Of a stretch of 55,836 nucleotides of DNA, positions 8,803-17,695 are shown piece after piece; position 1 is the first letter of the stretch; each line of letters begins with the position of its first letter. This DNA is from an uncultured Spirochaetaceae bacterium. Lineage in GTDB: Bacteria > Spirochaetota > Spirochaetia > Sphaerochaetales > Sphaerochaetaceae. The stretch is taken from positions 1-55,836 of the forward strand of contig CAMDZB010000005.1 of assembly GCA_945910645.1 (NCBI GenBank), read 5' to 3'. A model generated the notes under the pieces. The model was not told the DNA's origin. It made no database searches and was given only the letters and a program-made list of their open reading frames with translations. A program made the position numbers and the translations under genes.

Positions 8803-9933
8803 ATGATATATTTAGATAATAACGCAACAACATATATAGCGCCTGAAATTTTAAAGGCAATAGGAAATACCGATTTTTATGGCAATGCGTCGAGCATGCA
8901 TCAGAGTGGACGAAAGGCACACCAGGCTATAGAGGAGGCAAGAGAGAACATAGCAGAGCTTATTGGTGGAAAGGCCGAGTCAGTCATATTCACATCAGGT
9001 GCAAGTGAGGCAAACAACACTGTATTTAAGATCCCACAGAAGGGTAGAATACTCACAACAACAATTGAACATCCATCAATCAGAGAAAGCGTCAAGTATT
9101 TAAAGAGCCTTGGAAAGCCAGTTACAGACATAGGCGTAGACAATACTGGCAGAGTTAAGCTCGATGAGCTTGAAAACGAGCTTAAAAAGGGCGATGTAAG
9201 CCTAGTATCGATAATGGCTGCAAATAACGAAAGCGGCACAATTCAGCCAATCAAGGAGGCATCTGAACTTGCCCATAAATATGGAGCACACTTTCACACA
9301 GATGCAACTCAGGCCATCGGTAAAGTAGATATAAACGTCCAAAGAGACCACATCGATTATCTCTCGATGTCTGGCCATAAGTTCTACGCACCAAAGGGCG
9401 TTGGAGTGCTATACGTGGCAAAGAGCGCACCATTTGAGACATTTATGCATGGCGGACATCAGGAGAACGGACGCAGAGCAGGAACGTACAACACTCCTGC
9501 AATCTACGGCATGGGACTTGCCGCAAAGATGGTGATGAAAGATAGGGAGAGTGAAAACGAGCATCTCTGGAAAATGAGAGAAAAGCTACGCGTTGGCATT
9601 GAAAAGAGCATCGACGACATAATCATCAACAGCCCAAAAGAGAGGGAAAACTGTCTTCCTGGAACCCTTAACGTGTCGTTCCCAAAAGCGGAGGGTGAAT
9701 CCATACTTCTACTTCTTGATAACGAGGGAATCTGTGTAAGCACAGGGTCTGCATGCGCAACGGGCAGTCTTGAACCAAGCTATGTGCTTCTTGCTCAGGG
9801 TGTGCCAATCGAGGCTGCACACGGTTCAATAAGGTTCTCATTCGGCCGTTACAATACGGAGGATGAGGTTGATAAAGTGCTCGAGGTACTCCCCCAAATT
9901 ATCAAGCGTTTGAGAGCCTGGAGCACCCGTTAG
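8803..9933 (+). CDS. nifS: Cysteine desulfurase (NifS/IscS family)
   Basis: PLP-dependent enzyme that takes sulfur from cysteine as a persulfide for Fe-S clusters and tRNA thiolation. The 376-residue protein begins MIYLDNNATT, typical of the family. It has HTDATQAIGK, the PLP-lysine motif SGHKFYAPKG near residue 193, and the active-site Cys in GSACATGS near 317. I reject an upstream in-frame start at 8767 because it precedes the family N-terminus and overlaps the rhomboid-like gene. A TATAAT box sits directly before the ATG, predicting a leaderless message. The likely partner scaffold, NifU-like, is encoded at 40139 rather than next door. Confidence 0.9.
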   Translation: MIYLDNNATTYIAPEILKAIGNTDFYGNASSMHQSGRKAHQAIEEARENIAELIGGKAESVIFTSGASEANNTVFKIPQKGRILTTTIEHPSIRESVKYLKSLGKPVTDIGVDNTGRVKLDELENELKKGDVSLVSIMAANNESGTIQPIKEASELAHKYGAHFHTDATQAIGKVDINVQRDHIDYLSMSGHKFYAPKGVGVLYVAKSAPFETFMHGGHQENGRRAGTYNTPAIYGMGLAAKMVMKDRESENEHLWKMREKLRVGIEKSIDDIIINSPKERENCLPGTLNVSFPKAEGESILLLLDNEGICVSTGSACATGSLEPSYVLLAQGVPIEAAHGSIRFSFGRYNTEDEVDKVLEVLPQIIKRLRAWSTR

Positions 9934-10062
9934 TACCAGTTTGAGTCTTGCATAAATCGATAAATTAAATATAAAATAACTCAATTGCACATTATTTTAT
10001 GTCCTTAGACTTTGTATTAAGAAGGCAGAAATGAATGCATAACTCAAATAGGAGATAAACTC

Positions 10063-11289
10063 ATGAAAAAAGCATTAGCAATTTTTCTTTCAGTTTTACT
10101 TATCTTGGCAGTTGTTTCATGTAGTAAAGGAAATAGCGAGTCAAAGGCAAGTGATAGCTCATCAAGCGCTGACTTCCACATAGGAATTGCAACAGGTACA
10201 GTTTCACAGAGTGAAGATGACCTCAGAGGTGCAGAGGCTCTAATTGCAGAGTATGGTTCCACAACAAACGGTGGTATGATTACTCACGTTACATATCCTG
10301 ATAACTTCATGGAGGAGCAGGAAACAACAATTGCTATTATCGCAGGTCTTGCTGATGATCCAAAGATGAAGGCAGTTATCGTAAACCAGGCTATTCCAGG
10401 AACAACAGAGGCATTCAGACAGATCAAGGAAAAAAGACCAGACATCATCTGTATCGCAGGTGAGGCACATGAGGATATTCCACAGATTTCAAAGACAGCT
10501 GACCTTGTTGCTAACAACGACTTTGTAGCACGTGGTTATCTAATCATCCGCACAGCTTACGAGCTTGGATGTGACACATTCGTTCACGTTTCATTCCCAC
10601 GCCATCTTTCATACGAGACAATCGGCAGAAGAGCTGCAATTATGAAGGAAGCATGCAAGGACTTTGGAATGAAGTTCGTACTTGAGACAGCTCCAGATCC
10701 AACATCAGACGTTGGAGTTGCAGGTGCTCAGCAGTACATCCTTGAGAAAGTACCAGCATGGATTAAGCAGTATGGCAAAAAGGCTGCATTCTTCTGTACA
10801 AATGATGCTCATACAGAGCCACTTCTTAAACAGCTACTTGCATACGGTGGTTACTTCATCGAAGCTGACCTTCCATCACCACTTATGGGCTATCCTGGAG
10901 CACTCGGTCTTGACCTCACAGCAGAGGCTGGTGACTTTGCTAAGATCCTTAAGAAGGTAGAGAGTGCAATCACAGAGCGTGGTGGTGCTAACCGCTTTGG
11001 TACATGGGCATACAGCTATGGTTACACACAGAGCGCATCTCTTGGTCAGCACGCTATCAACGTAATCAAGGGCGAAAGTGAGCTTACAAACATGAAGGAT
11101 CTTCAGAAAGCATACGACAAGTTCACACCAGGAGCACACTGGAATGGCGCATTCTATACAAATGCAAATACAGGTGCAAAACTCCGCAACGTACTTCTTG
11201 TTTACCAGGATACTTACATCATGGGAGGCAAGGGCTACATGGGTAACGCTGAAGTTACTGTTCCTGAGAAATACTTTACAACAAAATAA
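10063..11289 (+). CDS. DUF3798-family substrate-binding-like lipoprotein
   Basis: A 408-residue exported lipoprotein: a hydrophobic signal peptide ends in a lipobox (LAVVSC, Cys at about residue 20). The remainder resembles periplasmic-binding-protein folds and fits DUF3798, a family seen in spirochaetes and Firmicutes next to ABC transporters. It has a good AGGAG site before the ATG. It is followed by an ABC ATPase, two permeases and a small membrane protein, so it is the probable solute-binding component of that importer. A strong hairpin after the stop would allow higher expression of this protein than of the transporter. The ligand is unknown; sugar or nucleoside are guesses from the ATPase class. 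Confidence 0.82.
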   Translation: MKKALAIFLSVLLILAVVSCSKGNSESKASDSSSSADFHIGIATGTVSQSEDDLRGAEALIAEYGSTTNGGMITHVTYPDNFMEEQETTIAIIAGLADDPKMKAVIVNQAIPGTTEAFRQIKEKRPDIICIAGEAHEDIPQISKTADLVANNDFVARGYLIIRTAYELGCDTFVHVSFPRHLSYETIGRRAAIMKEACKDFGMKFVLETAPDPTSDVGVAGAQQYILEKVPAWIKQYGKKAAFFCTNDAHTEPLLKQLLAYGGYFIEADLPSPLMGYPGALGLDLTAEAGDFAKILKKVESAITERGGANRFGTWAYSYGYTQSASLGQHAINVIKGESELTNMKDLQKAYDKFTPGAHWNGAFYTNANTGAKLRNVLLVYQDTYIMGGKGYMGNAEVTVPEKYFTTK

Positions 11290-11309
11290 ATTGTAATTTA
11301 GCTAAATAC

Positions 11310-11330
11310 TGTGGGGCGTCATGCCCCACA
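11310..11330 (+). terminator. Intra-operon hairpin after the lipoprotein gene
   Basis: An 8-bp GC-rich perfect stem (TGTGGGGC/GCCCCACA) with a 5-nt loop, followed by ATTTATAAAG rather than a pure T-run. Its place between binding protein and ATPase fits partial termination or 3'-end protection of the first cistron's mRNA. Confidence 0.65.
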
Positions 11331-11357
11331 ATTTATAAAGGCATATATGAAATAAAA

Positions 11358-12971
11358 ATGAGTGATAATAATATTCCATTGCTTGAGGTTCGCAATGTTA
11401 AAAAAGACTTTTTTGGCAATGTGGTACTCAAGGACATAAACTTCACCTTAAAAGAGGGCGAGATCCTCGGACTTGTGGGTGAAAACGGTGCTGGAAAGAG
11501 CACTTTGATGAAAATTCTCTTTGGAATGAAAGAGATTACTGAGACTGGTGGCTACGAAGGAAGCATCCTTCTAAACGGTAAGGAAGTAAAATTCAAGAGT
11601 TCATTTGACGCCCTAAACGCAGGGTTTGGTATGGTTCACCAGGAGTTTAGTCTAATTCCTGAATTTACAGCAACAGAAAATATAGTTTTAAACAGAGAAA
11701 GCGTAAAATATTCATTTGCATCCGAACTGTATGGAGACCGTCTTAATACGCTCGATAGAGAAGACATGAGAAAAAGAGCGGTTGAGGCAATCAAAAAGCT
11801 TCAGGTAAATCTTGATGAGAATATGAGTGTCTCACAGATGCCTGTTGGATACAAGCAGTTTACTGAGATCTCACGTGAGCTCTCACGAGACGGAATGAAG
11901 ATCCTAATTCTTGATGAACCAACAGCGGTTCTCACAGAGAATGAGGCTGAAAGCCTACTTCAGGCCATGAAGCGTCTGAAGGCTCACGGAATTGCAATAA
12001 TTTTTATCACACACCGCTTACAGGAGATAATCGACGTCTGCGATAAGATCATAGTGATGAGAGACGGAAAAATCGTTGAGGATATGAAGAACGAAAACAT
12101 AAATATCCGTCAGATTGCAAAAGCTATGGTTGGCAGAGAGGTGTCTCAGGTACAAAACGAAAACAGCGCTCAAGTTTCTAATAATTTTAGTGAAGATGAG
12201 ACAATACTTGAGGTGAAGAACCTCTGGGTTGATATGCCAGGTGAAATAGTTCACGATGTAAACCTCAAGGTAAAGCGTGGAGAGATACTCGGTATCGCAG
12301 GGCTTGCAGGTCAGGGTAAGATTGGTATTCCTAACGGCATAATGGGCTTGTTTAACGCAGGAGGCGAGGTGATTTTCAACGGAAAGAAGCTCCCTCATAA
12401 CAATCCTAAAGAGTGCATCAAAAACGGTCTTGCTTTCGTATCAGAAGACAGACGTGGGGTGGGACTACTACTTGATGAATCACTTGAATGGAACGTATCA
12501 TTCGGCGCTATGCAGGCTCAAAATAGATTCTTAAAGAAGATTTGTGGCATAATTAAGTGGAGAGATAAAGCTGATATCAAAAAGACCACAGAACGATGCA
12601 TACAAGCGCTTCAGATAAAGTGTACATCGTCAAAGCAGAAGGCTCGTGAACTCTCCGGTGGAAACCAGCAGAAGATCTGTCTTGCAAAGGCATTTGTACT
12701 CAAGCCAAAGCTTCTATTTGTATCAGAAGCAACGCGAGGAATAGACATCGGTGCAAAGGCGTTGGTGCTTGATGCTCTCAAAAAGTACAACAAGGAGAGC
12801 GGTGTTACTATCGTTATGGTATCATCAGAGCTTGAGGAGCTACGTAGCGTCTGTTCACGAATCGCTGTGGTTACTGACGGTAAGGTTGCGGGGATTCTTC
12901 CTTCATCAAGTTCAAGCGATGAATTTGGCCTTCTTATGGTTGCAGGTCATGAAGCTAAGGAGGCAGTATGA
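11358..12971 (+). CDS. ABC transporter ATPase, tandem nucleotide-binding domains (RbsA/BMP-type)
   Basis: A 537-residue cytoplasmic ATPase with two fused nucleotide-binding domains, as in monosaccharide (RbsA/MglA) and nucleoside importers. Domain 1 has Walker A GENGAGKST near residue 42 and Walker B LILDEPTAVLT near 180, but its signature is not LSGGQ-like (FTEISRELS). Domain 2 has a canonical LSGGNQQK signature, but its Walker A is degenerate (GLAGQGKIGI) and its Walker B reads FVSEATRGID, with Ser for the usual Asp. One-sided ATP sites are normal in this family; the Ser and Ala changes are additional. It overlaps the first permease by 4 nt (ATGA). Confidence 0.87.
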   Translation: MSDNNIPLLEVRNVKKDFFGNVVLKDINFTLKEGEILGLVGENGAGKSTLMKILFGMKEITETGGYEGSILLNGKEVKFKSSFDALNAGFGMVHQEFSLIPEFTATENIVLNRESVKYSFASELYGDRLNTLDREDMRKRAVEAIKKLQVNLDENMSVSQMPVGYKQFTEISRELSRDGMKILILDEPTAVLTENEAESLLQAMKRLKAHGIAIIFITHRLQEIIDVCDKIIVMRDGKIVEDMKNENINIRQIAKAMVGREVSQVQNENSAQVSNNFSEDETILEVKNLWVDMPGEIVHDVNLKVKRGEILGIAGLAGQGKIGIPNGIMGLFNAGGEVIFNGKKLPHNNPKECIKNGLAFVSEDRRGVGLLLDESLEWNVSFGAMQAQNRFLKKICGIIKWRDKADIKKTTERCIQALQIKCTSSKQKARELSGGNQQKICLAKAFVLKPKLLFVSEATRGIDIGAKALVLDALKKYNKESGVTIVMVSSELEELRSVCSRIAVVTDGKVAGILPSSSSSDEFGLLMVAGHEAKEAV

Positions 12972-14020
12972 GTAAGCAAGACAATGTATTTAAGTCGTTA
13001 GTTAATTCGTTTGGACTTCCACGCTTGCTCATCGCAGGATTTCTATTATTGCTATTCTGTATCGCACCGATTGGACATATCAGCATCACTCAGTCAATCA
13101 GCGATGTGCTCATGAGATTCGGTCAGAACGCGGTTTTAGTACTCGCAATGGTTCCTATGATTCACTCAGGATGTGGACTCAACTTTGGGCTTCCACTCGG
13201 GATAATTGCAGGCCTTCTTGGAGGTACGCTTGCAATCGAACTCAACGTGGTCGGGGCAGCGTCATTCTTTGTGGCTATCATATTCAGCGTGCTGTTTGCT
13301 ATAGTATTCGGCTATGTATACGGCATACTACTTAATCGCATCAAAGGCAGCGAGATGATGATTGCAACGTATGTTGGATACGCCGCTGTTGCATTCATGT
13401 GTATGATGTGGCTACTCCTTCCATACAAACATCCTCAGATGGTTTGGGGCTATGCAGGTAGGGGGCTGAGAACCACAATTTCAACAGAGGGATTCTATTA
13501 TCACGTGCTTTCGGACTTCTTGTCGTTTAAGATATTTGGAATCACAATTCCAACAGGGAGCATACTGTTCTTTGCGTTCCTTGCGCTATGTATCTGGGCA
13601 TTCTTACACACAAAGTCAGGCACAGCTATGACGGCAGTAGGTTCAAATCCAGTGTTTGCACGAGCATGCGGAATCAATGTTAACAAGATTAGAACGCTCT
13701 CTGTGATTATGAGCACAGCTCTTGGCGCAATCGGCATCTTAGTATACCAGCAGTCGTTTGGATTCATCCAGCTCTACATGGGACCATTCTACATGGCTCT
13801 TCCTGCAGTGTCGGCAATCCTAATAGGCGGCGCGTCTGTGAATAAGGCAAGCATTGCTAACGTTGTAATCGGAACGCTGTTATTCCAGGGCATAGTGACT
13901 ATGACTCCATCAGTGATGAACAGCATCATCCACACTGACATGAGTGAGGTAATCAGAATCGTGGTATCAAACGGCATGATTCTATACGCACTCACAAGAA
14001 AATCGGAGGCAACGCTATGA
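12968..14020 (+). CDS. ABC transporter permease (BPD_transp_2 family), first subunit
   Basis: A 350-residue inner-membrane protein with about 8-10 hydrophobic segments and the branched-chain/sugar-type permease signature (GSNPVFARACGINVNKIR, then a conserved ILIGGASV). It forms the membrane channel with the following permease and is driven by the preceding ATPase. The start overlaps the ATPase stop (ATGA), and its own stop overlaps the next gene in the same way, indicating one operon with coupled translation. Confidence 0.87.
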   Translation: MSKQDNVFKSLVNSFGLPRLLIAGFLLLLFCIAPIGHISITQSISDVLMRFGQNAVLVLAMVPMIHSGCGLNFGLPLGIIAGLLGGTLAIELNVVGAASFFVAIIFSVLFAIVFGYVYGILLNRIKGSEMMIATYVGYAAVAFMCMMWLLLPYKHPQMVWGYAGRGLRTTISTEGFYYHVLSDFLSFKIFGITIPTGSILFFAFLALCIWAFLHTKSGTAMTAVGSNPVFARACGINVNKIRTLSVIMSTALGAIGILVYQQSFGFIQLYMGPFYMALPAVSAILIGGASVNKASIANVVIGTLLFQGIVTMTPSVMNSIIHTDMSEVIRIVVSNGMILYALTRKSEATL

Positions 14021-15216
14021 GTTTCAAAACCAAAATGAACAACTTTTTCAAAGGCGTTAAAGATAAGTGCGTTTCACTCTTTAAGAGTAGCAAAACAAAG
14101 GTGCTAAAAAAGCCAACGCTTAACGGAACAAAAGAGCTTCTAATCAAAAATATAGTGCCTATTATGTTCATTGTTATCGGTATTATCGGCGTTTACTTCT
14201 CAAAGTTTTCAGCCGCCACTATCGTAAACGAGATGCTAACGCGACTTGCACGTAACAGCTTCTTAGTAATAAGCCTTCTTATTCCGATTATGGCAGGAAT
14301 GGGACTCAACTTCGGCATGACGTTAGGCGCAATGGCAGGTCAGATCGGCCTTATCCTAATCACAGACTGGGGTATTGTAGGCATTCCTGGTATTATCCTT
14401 GCTGCAATTATCAGCACACCAATTTCCATATTACTAGGATGGTGGTGTGGAATGATCCTCAACAAAGCTAAAGGACGCGAGATGGTCACAAGTTATATCA
14501 TCGGATTCTTCGTAAACGGTGTATACCAGCTTGTTGTGCTATTCATGATGGGGGTAATTATCCCAATCAAGAGCGAAATCCTACTTCCACGAGGACACGG
14601 AGTGAGAAACATGGTGAACCTTCAGGGCATCAGAAAATCGCTTGATAACCTAATTCCACTACGCATAGGTACAGTAAACATACCTGTAGCAGCGTTTATT
14701 CTAATCGCGCTTCTTTGCTTCTTCATCATCTGGTTTAGAAAAACAAAGCTCGGTCAGGACATGAGAGCTGTAAGTTCAGATATGGAAGTTGCGCGAGCAA
14801 GCGGAATCAACGTTGAGAAAACAAGGGTGCTTTCAATCATCATAAGCACAGTGCTTGCAGGCTACGGAATGATCGTATATCTCCAAAACATGGGAACGCT
14901 CAACACATATAACAGTCACATGCAGATTGGTATGTTCTCAGCAGCAGCACTACTTGTGGGCGGTGCATCCGTTGCAAAGGCAAACATCAGAAACGTATTC
15001 CTTGGCGTCATACTGTTCCACCTTATGTTCTACGTGGCACCTTATGCTGGTAAGAACCTCATTGGAGAGGCTCAGCTTGGTGAGTACTTTAGAGTGTTTG
15101 TCTCATACGGCGTAATTACAATTGCACTTGTGATCTATGAGGTGTCAAAACGACGAGAAAATCGCATAGAAGCAACTCTTTTGAGAGAGAGCACAGAAGG
15201 AGAGAAAAATGCCTAA
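14017..15216 (+). CDS. ABC transporter permease (BPD_transp_2 family), second subunit
   Basis: A 399-residue inner-membrane protein, second permease of the DUF3798-linked importer. It has a basic N-terminal extension of about 40 residues before the first membrane helix, the family motif MEVARASGINVEKTR, and ALLVGGASVAKANIRN. Overlaps of 4 nt upstream and 8 nt downstream tie it to its neighbours. Two different permeases with one double ATPase is the usual arrangement for BMP-type nucleoside importers, which makes that class a fair alternative to sugar transport. Confidence 0.87.
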   Translation: MSFKTKMNNFFKGVKDKCVSLFKSSKTKVLKKPTLNGTKELLIKNIVPIMFIVIGIIGVYFSKFSAATIVNEMLTRLARNSFLVISLLIPIMAGMGLNFGMTLGAMAGQIGLILITDWGIVGIPGIILAAIISTPISILLGWWCGMILNKAKGREMVTSYIIGFFVNGVYQLVVLFMMGVIIPIKSEILLPRGHGVRNMVNLQGIRKSLDNLIPLRIGTVNIPVAAFILIALLCFFIIWFRKTKLGQDMRAVSSDMEVARASGINVEKTRVLSIIISTVLAGYGMIVYLQNMGTLNTYNSHMQIGMFSAAALLVGGASVAKANIRNVFLGVILFHLMFYVAPYAGKNLIGEAQLGEYFRVFVSYGVITIALVIYEVSKRRENRIEATLLRESTEGEKNA

Positions 15217-15694
15217 GATGTCATCAAGTAAAGCGCTCTTTAACTTCTCCAACAAAGTGTTCAGAAGAAGATTTATCATAAGAACGGTTGTGGCAGTACT
15301 CATAATCGTTTTAGGAATTGTGATGTTCTTTATTGGCAAGAATCATATAGTTCACCTTTCGAACATAAAGACTACGATTGACGGTGTTGAATACAAGCCA
15401 GTCGATAATATCAGCGTTAAGTTTGATAAGAACAAGACGTTCACATCGTATGCGGACTTCAGCGATGAGGTGTCTGCAGTGGGCAGCAAGCACAGCCTCA
15501 GAGTTGAATATAACGGCAACGTATATGAGAAGAAGTTCAAGATTCCTCATTCATACAGAAACGTGATTATAAGCCTTCCTGTGTTTATCAAGGATACAGA
15601 CAATGTTGATAAATGGCTCACTCAGATTAATGATGTAGTTGTTGATGATTCATCGGATGAAGAGATGAGCGAGACTGGAGAATTTGATATGTAA
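15209..15694 (+). CDS. Small single-pass membrane protein of the ABC operon
   Basis: A 161-residue protein I do not recognise. It has a basic N-terminus, one membrane helix at about residues 25-45 (VVAVLIIVLGIVMFFIG), and an extracytoplasmic domain of about 110 residues with alternating beta-type pattern and an acidic tail. The ATG has AAGGAG about 8 nt upstream, and the gene overlaps the second permease by 8 nt. It is likely an accessory component of this importer; no function can be given. Its TAA stop directly abuts the TAA of folC on the other strand. Confidence 0.7.
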   Translation: MPKMSSSKALFNFSNKVFRRRFIIRTVVAVLIIVLGIVMFFIGKNHIVHLSNIKTTIDGVEYKPVDNISVKFDKNKTFTSYADFSDEVSAVGSKHSLRVEYNGNVYEKKFKIPHSYRNVIISLPVFIKDTDNVDKWLTQINDVVVDDSSDEEMSETGEFDM

Positions 15695-17143
15695 TTAGTC
15701 GTTTGCCTCTGGTGCATACTCGCCACAGAGGTAAAACGATCCTGTAATGACGGTAAGATGAGACGTGGTATCATCGCCGTCATTTTCTATATTATGGCTC
15801 TCAACTTTGGCAAGAGATGCATCAAGTGATGGGGCGATGAAAATGTTCTTTACTCTTCGGTTCATAGTGCGATTGAGTATCTTTTCAAGCGCTAGAAGCA
15901 GTTTAACCTCATCGCTCTTTTTGTATGGCGACTGAACTTTTGTAAGCACAATTGTGTCAAAATTCATCACAAGCGTTTCAAGCATACCATCTGCATCCTT
16001 ATCGCCTGTGAGGGCAAAGATAACGCTTCTCTCAGTCTTTAGTGAGCTCCTTAGGATCCTCACGCATTCTCTGTTGAAGCTTTCGATGTCGCCGTAGTCA
16101 AAATGGATCGCATACTTGTCTCTGAGGTCATCAAGATCCACGTTTAGGATGATGTCTTTTATGTTGCTAACAAGTTCATCTACGCTGTCTTTGGTGTGTG
16201 CCCCGTCGAGTAGGAGCACGCTGTTACGCTCGATTATCACTTCACCCCTTGCAGGTAGTGTAAGAAGGCCGTTGTAGTAGTTTTCAAGCTTTCGCTCACT
16301 CATGGGGTAGTGCTTTTTAGGAAGGTTCAACGATTTTACCACCTCTCGTGCAAGGATGAAGTTTGCTCTGGCGCTTTTCCCTCGCATTTTAAGGTAGATT
16401 TCTTCATCGGTATTCGTATCAACAAAGGTAAGAGGCGAGTGTTTTTCACTCGCAACTTCTCTAAGTACGCTGTCGACCTCATCTCCTGAGTGGAGCGTAA
16501 ATGTAGGCACGCCTTCCTTAATGATTCCAGCTTTTTCGTATGCTATGCTTCTAAGATCCTTTCCAAGAATGTCCGTGTGTTCCTTTTCGATGTGAGTTAT
16601 CACAGATACAATCGGATCAAGTGCATTTGTTGCATCAAGACGTCCTCCGATTCCGGTTTCTACAACGGCGTACTCAGCCTTCTGTATGCGGAATAACAGC
16701 ATTGCGTAGGCTGTGTACAGTTCAAAGGTTGTTGGCGGAATGCCGCCTGGCAGGATGATCTCTTTGTGATTGTGAAGATACATCTCCATGATTTTGGCAG
16801 CGTCGGTGTATTCATACTCGTTGAACATCATAAGGCCGTAGTCGTTAAAGTGTGAGTACATCCATCGCTCTCTGTAGTCGTAAACGTGAGGTGAGAGATA
16901 AACCCCTGTGGTTCTCTTGTTGTCTTTAAGTAACATCGCAATATGGCCTGCTGTGGTACCTTTGCCCTTTGATCCTGCAACATGGATGATCTTAAGGTCG
17001 TTTTGAGGGTTTCCAAGCATACGAAGTAGGGTTTTCTCCCTCTCGATTCTCAGATCTTTATTCGTAAGCTCGTTTGGTACTTTGGTGCTGTCGTAGGTTC
17101 CGTTGAGGTAGGAGATGACGTCTTTTATGTTTTTGAAGATCAC
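15695..17143 (-). CDS. folC: Folylpolyglutamate synthase / dihydrofolate synthase
   Basis: Cytoplasmic Mur-ligase-type enzyme that adds glutamate to folates. The 482-residue product has the P-loop GSKGKGTTAGHIAM near residue 57, the motif VETGIGGRLDATN near 160, HIEKEHTDILG near 188, and LLDGAHTKDS near 310. It starts with GTG overlapping the GNAT stop (GTGA), so the two form an operon read on the minus strand. It converges with the ABC operon with no gap: the two stop codons are adjacent, leaving no room for a terminator between them. Confidence 0.88.
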   Translation of the reverse strand: MIFKNIKDVISYLNGTYDSTKVPNELTNKDLRIEREKTLLRMLGNPQNDLKIIHVAGSKGKGTTAGHIAMLLKDNKRTTGVYLSPHVYDYRERWMYSHFNDYGLMMFNEYEYTDAAKIMEMYLHNHKEIILPGGIPPTTFELYTAYAMLLFRIQKAEYAVVETGIGGRLDATNALDPIVSVITHIEKEHTDILGKDLRSIAYEKAGIIKEGVPTFTLHSGDEVDSVLREVASEKHSPLTFVDTNTDEEIYLKMRGKSARANFILAREVVKSLNLPKKHYPMSERKLENYYNGLLTLPARGEVIIERNSVLLLDGAHTKDSVDELVSNIKDIILNVDLDDLRDKYAIHFDYGDIESFNRECVRILRSSLKTERSVIFALTGDKDADGMLETLVMNFDTIVLTKVQSPYKKSDEVKLLLALEKILNRTMNRRVKNIFIAPSLDASLAKVESHNIENDGDDTTSHLTVITGSFYLCGEYAPEAND

Positions 17144-17604
17144 AGTATTATTTCCATTCCCGTTTTGTATGTTTTGAATCCTAGCCCTCTATAGAGCTTC
17201 TCCGCGTTTGTATTGCCTTCCCATACGTTTAGGGTGATATTGTAGCAGTTTATGCTTTTTGCGTACTCTTTTACAGCGTCAAATAGCTTATGTGCAATCC
17301 CTTTGCCTCTGCATCTTTCGTCAACACAGATGTCATCGATGTAGAGCGTTTTATGGCTCACCCAGATGTCGGAATTAGTGTAATCCTCAAGGATGCAGAA
17401 TGCGTGTCCTAGAGCAACTCCATTCTCCTCGTATACAAACACAGGAGTATTATCGCTTTCGAGTATGCCTTTAAGCTCCTCATCCGTGTACTTCTTTGTG
17501 CCTTCTTTGAATAGATCTGGTCTGATTAGGGTGTGCGTGTGGCGCACCTGAATGAGTAGATTGTCGATATCCTTAATGTCTTTTGCTGTTGCTCTTCTTA
17601 CCAT
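17140..17604 (-). CDS. GNAT-family N-acetyltransferase
   Basis: A 154-residue acetyl-CoA-dependent transferase with the GNAT core: a substrate-loop region, then IDDICVDERCRGKGIAHKLF with the acetyl-CoA-binding R/Q-x-x-G-x-G/A pattern near residue 100, and a C-terminal NVWEGNTNAEKLYRGLGF typical of RimI-like members. The acceptor is unknown. A GAGG ribosome site precedes the ATG, and TATAAT lies 10 nt upstream. It shares an operon with folC and is divergent from the ABC-F gene. Confidence 0.8.
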   Translation of the reverse strand: MVRRATAKDIKDIDNLLIQVRHTHTLIRPDLFKEGTKKYTDEELKGILESDNTPVFVYEENGVALGHAFCILEDYTNSDIWVSHKTLYIDDICVDERCRGKGIAHKLFDAVKEYAKSINCYNITLNVWEGNTNAEKLYRGLGFKTYKTGMEIIL

Positions 17605-17614
17605 AGTCCTCTTA

Positions 17615-17620
17615 ATTATA
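17615..17620 (-). promoter_or_regulatory. -10 box of the GNAT-folC operon
   Basis: TATAAT on the minus strand, 10 nt before the ATG at 17604. The short leader would still contain GAGG. Confidence 0.5.
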
Positions 17621-17656
17621 ACGAAATGGCAGTAATTTTTGCATATAGCGCTTTAA

Positions 17657-17685
17657 TTGAAATAATTAAATTCTTTATATAGAAT
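17657..17685 (+). promoter_or_regulatory. Promoter of the ABC-F gene (near-leaderless)
   Basis: TTGAAA (17657-17662), 17-nt spacer, TAGAAT (17680-17685), ending 10 nt before the ATG at 17696. The predicted leader is 1-4 nt. Confidence 0.6.
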
Positions 17686-17695
17686 AATTTAAGGT

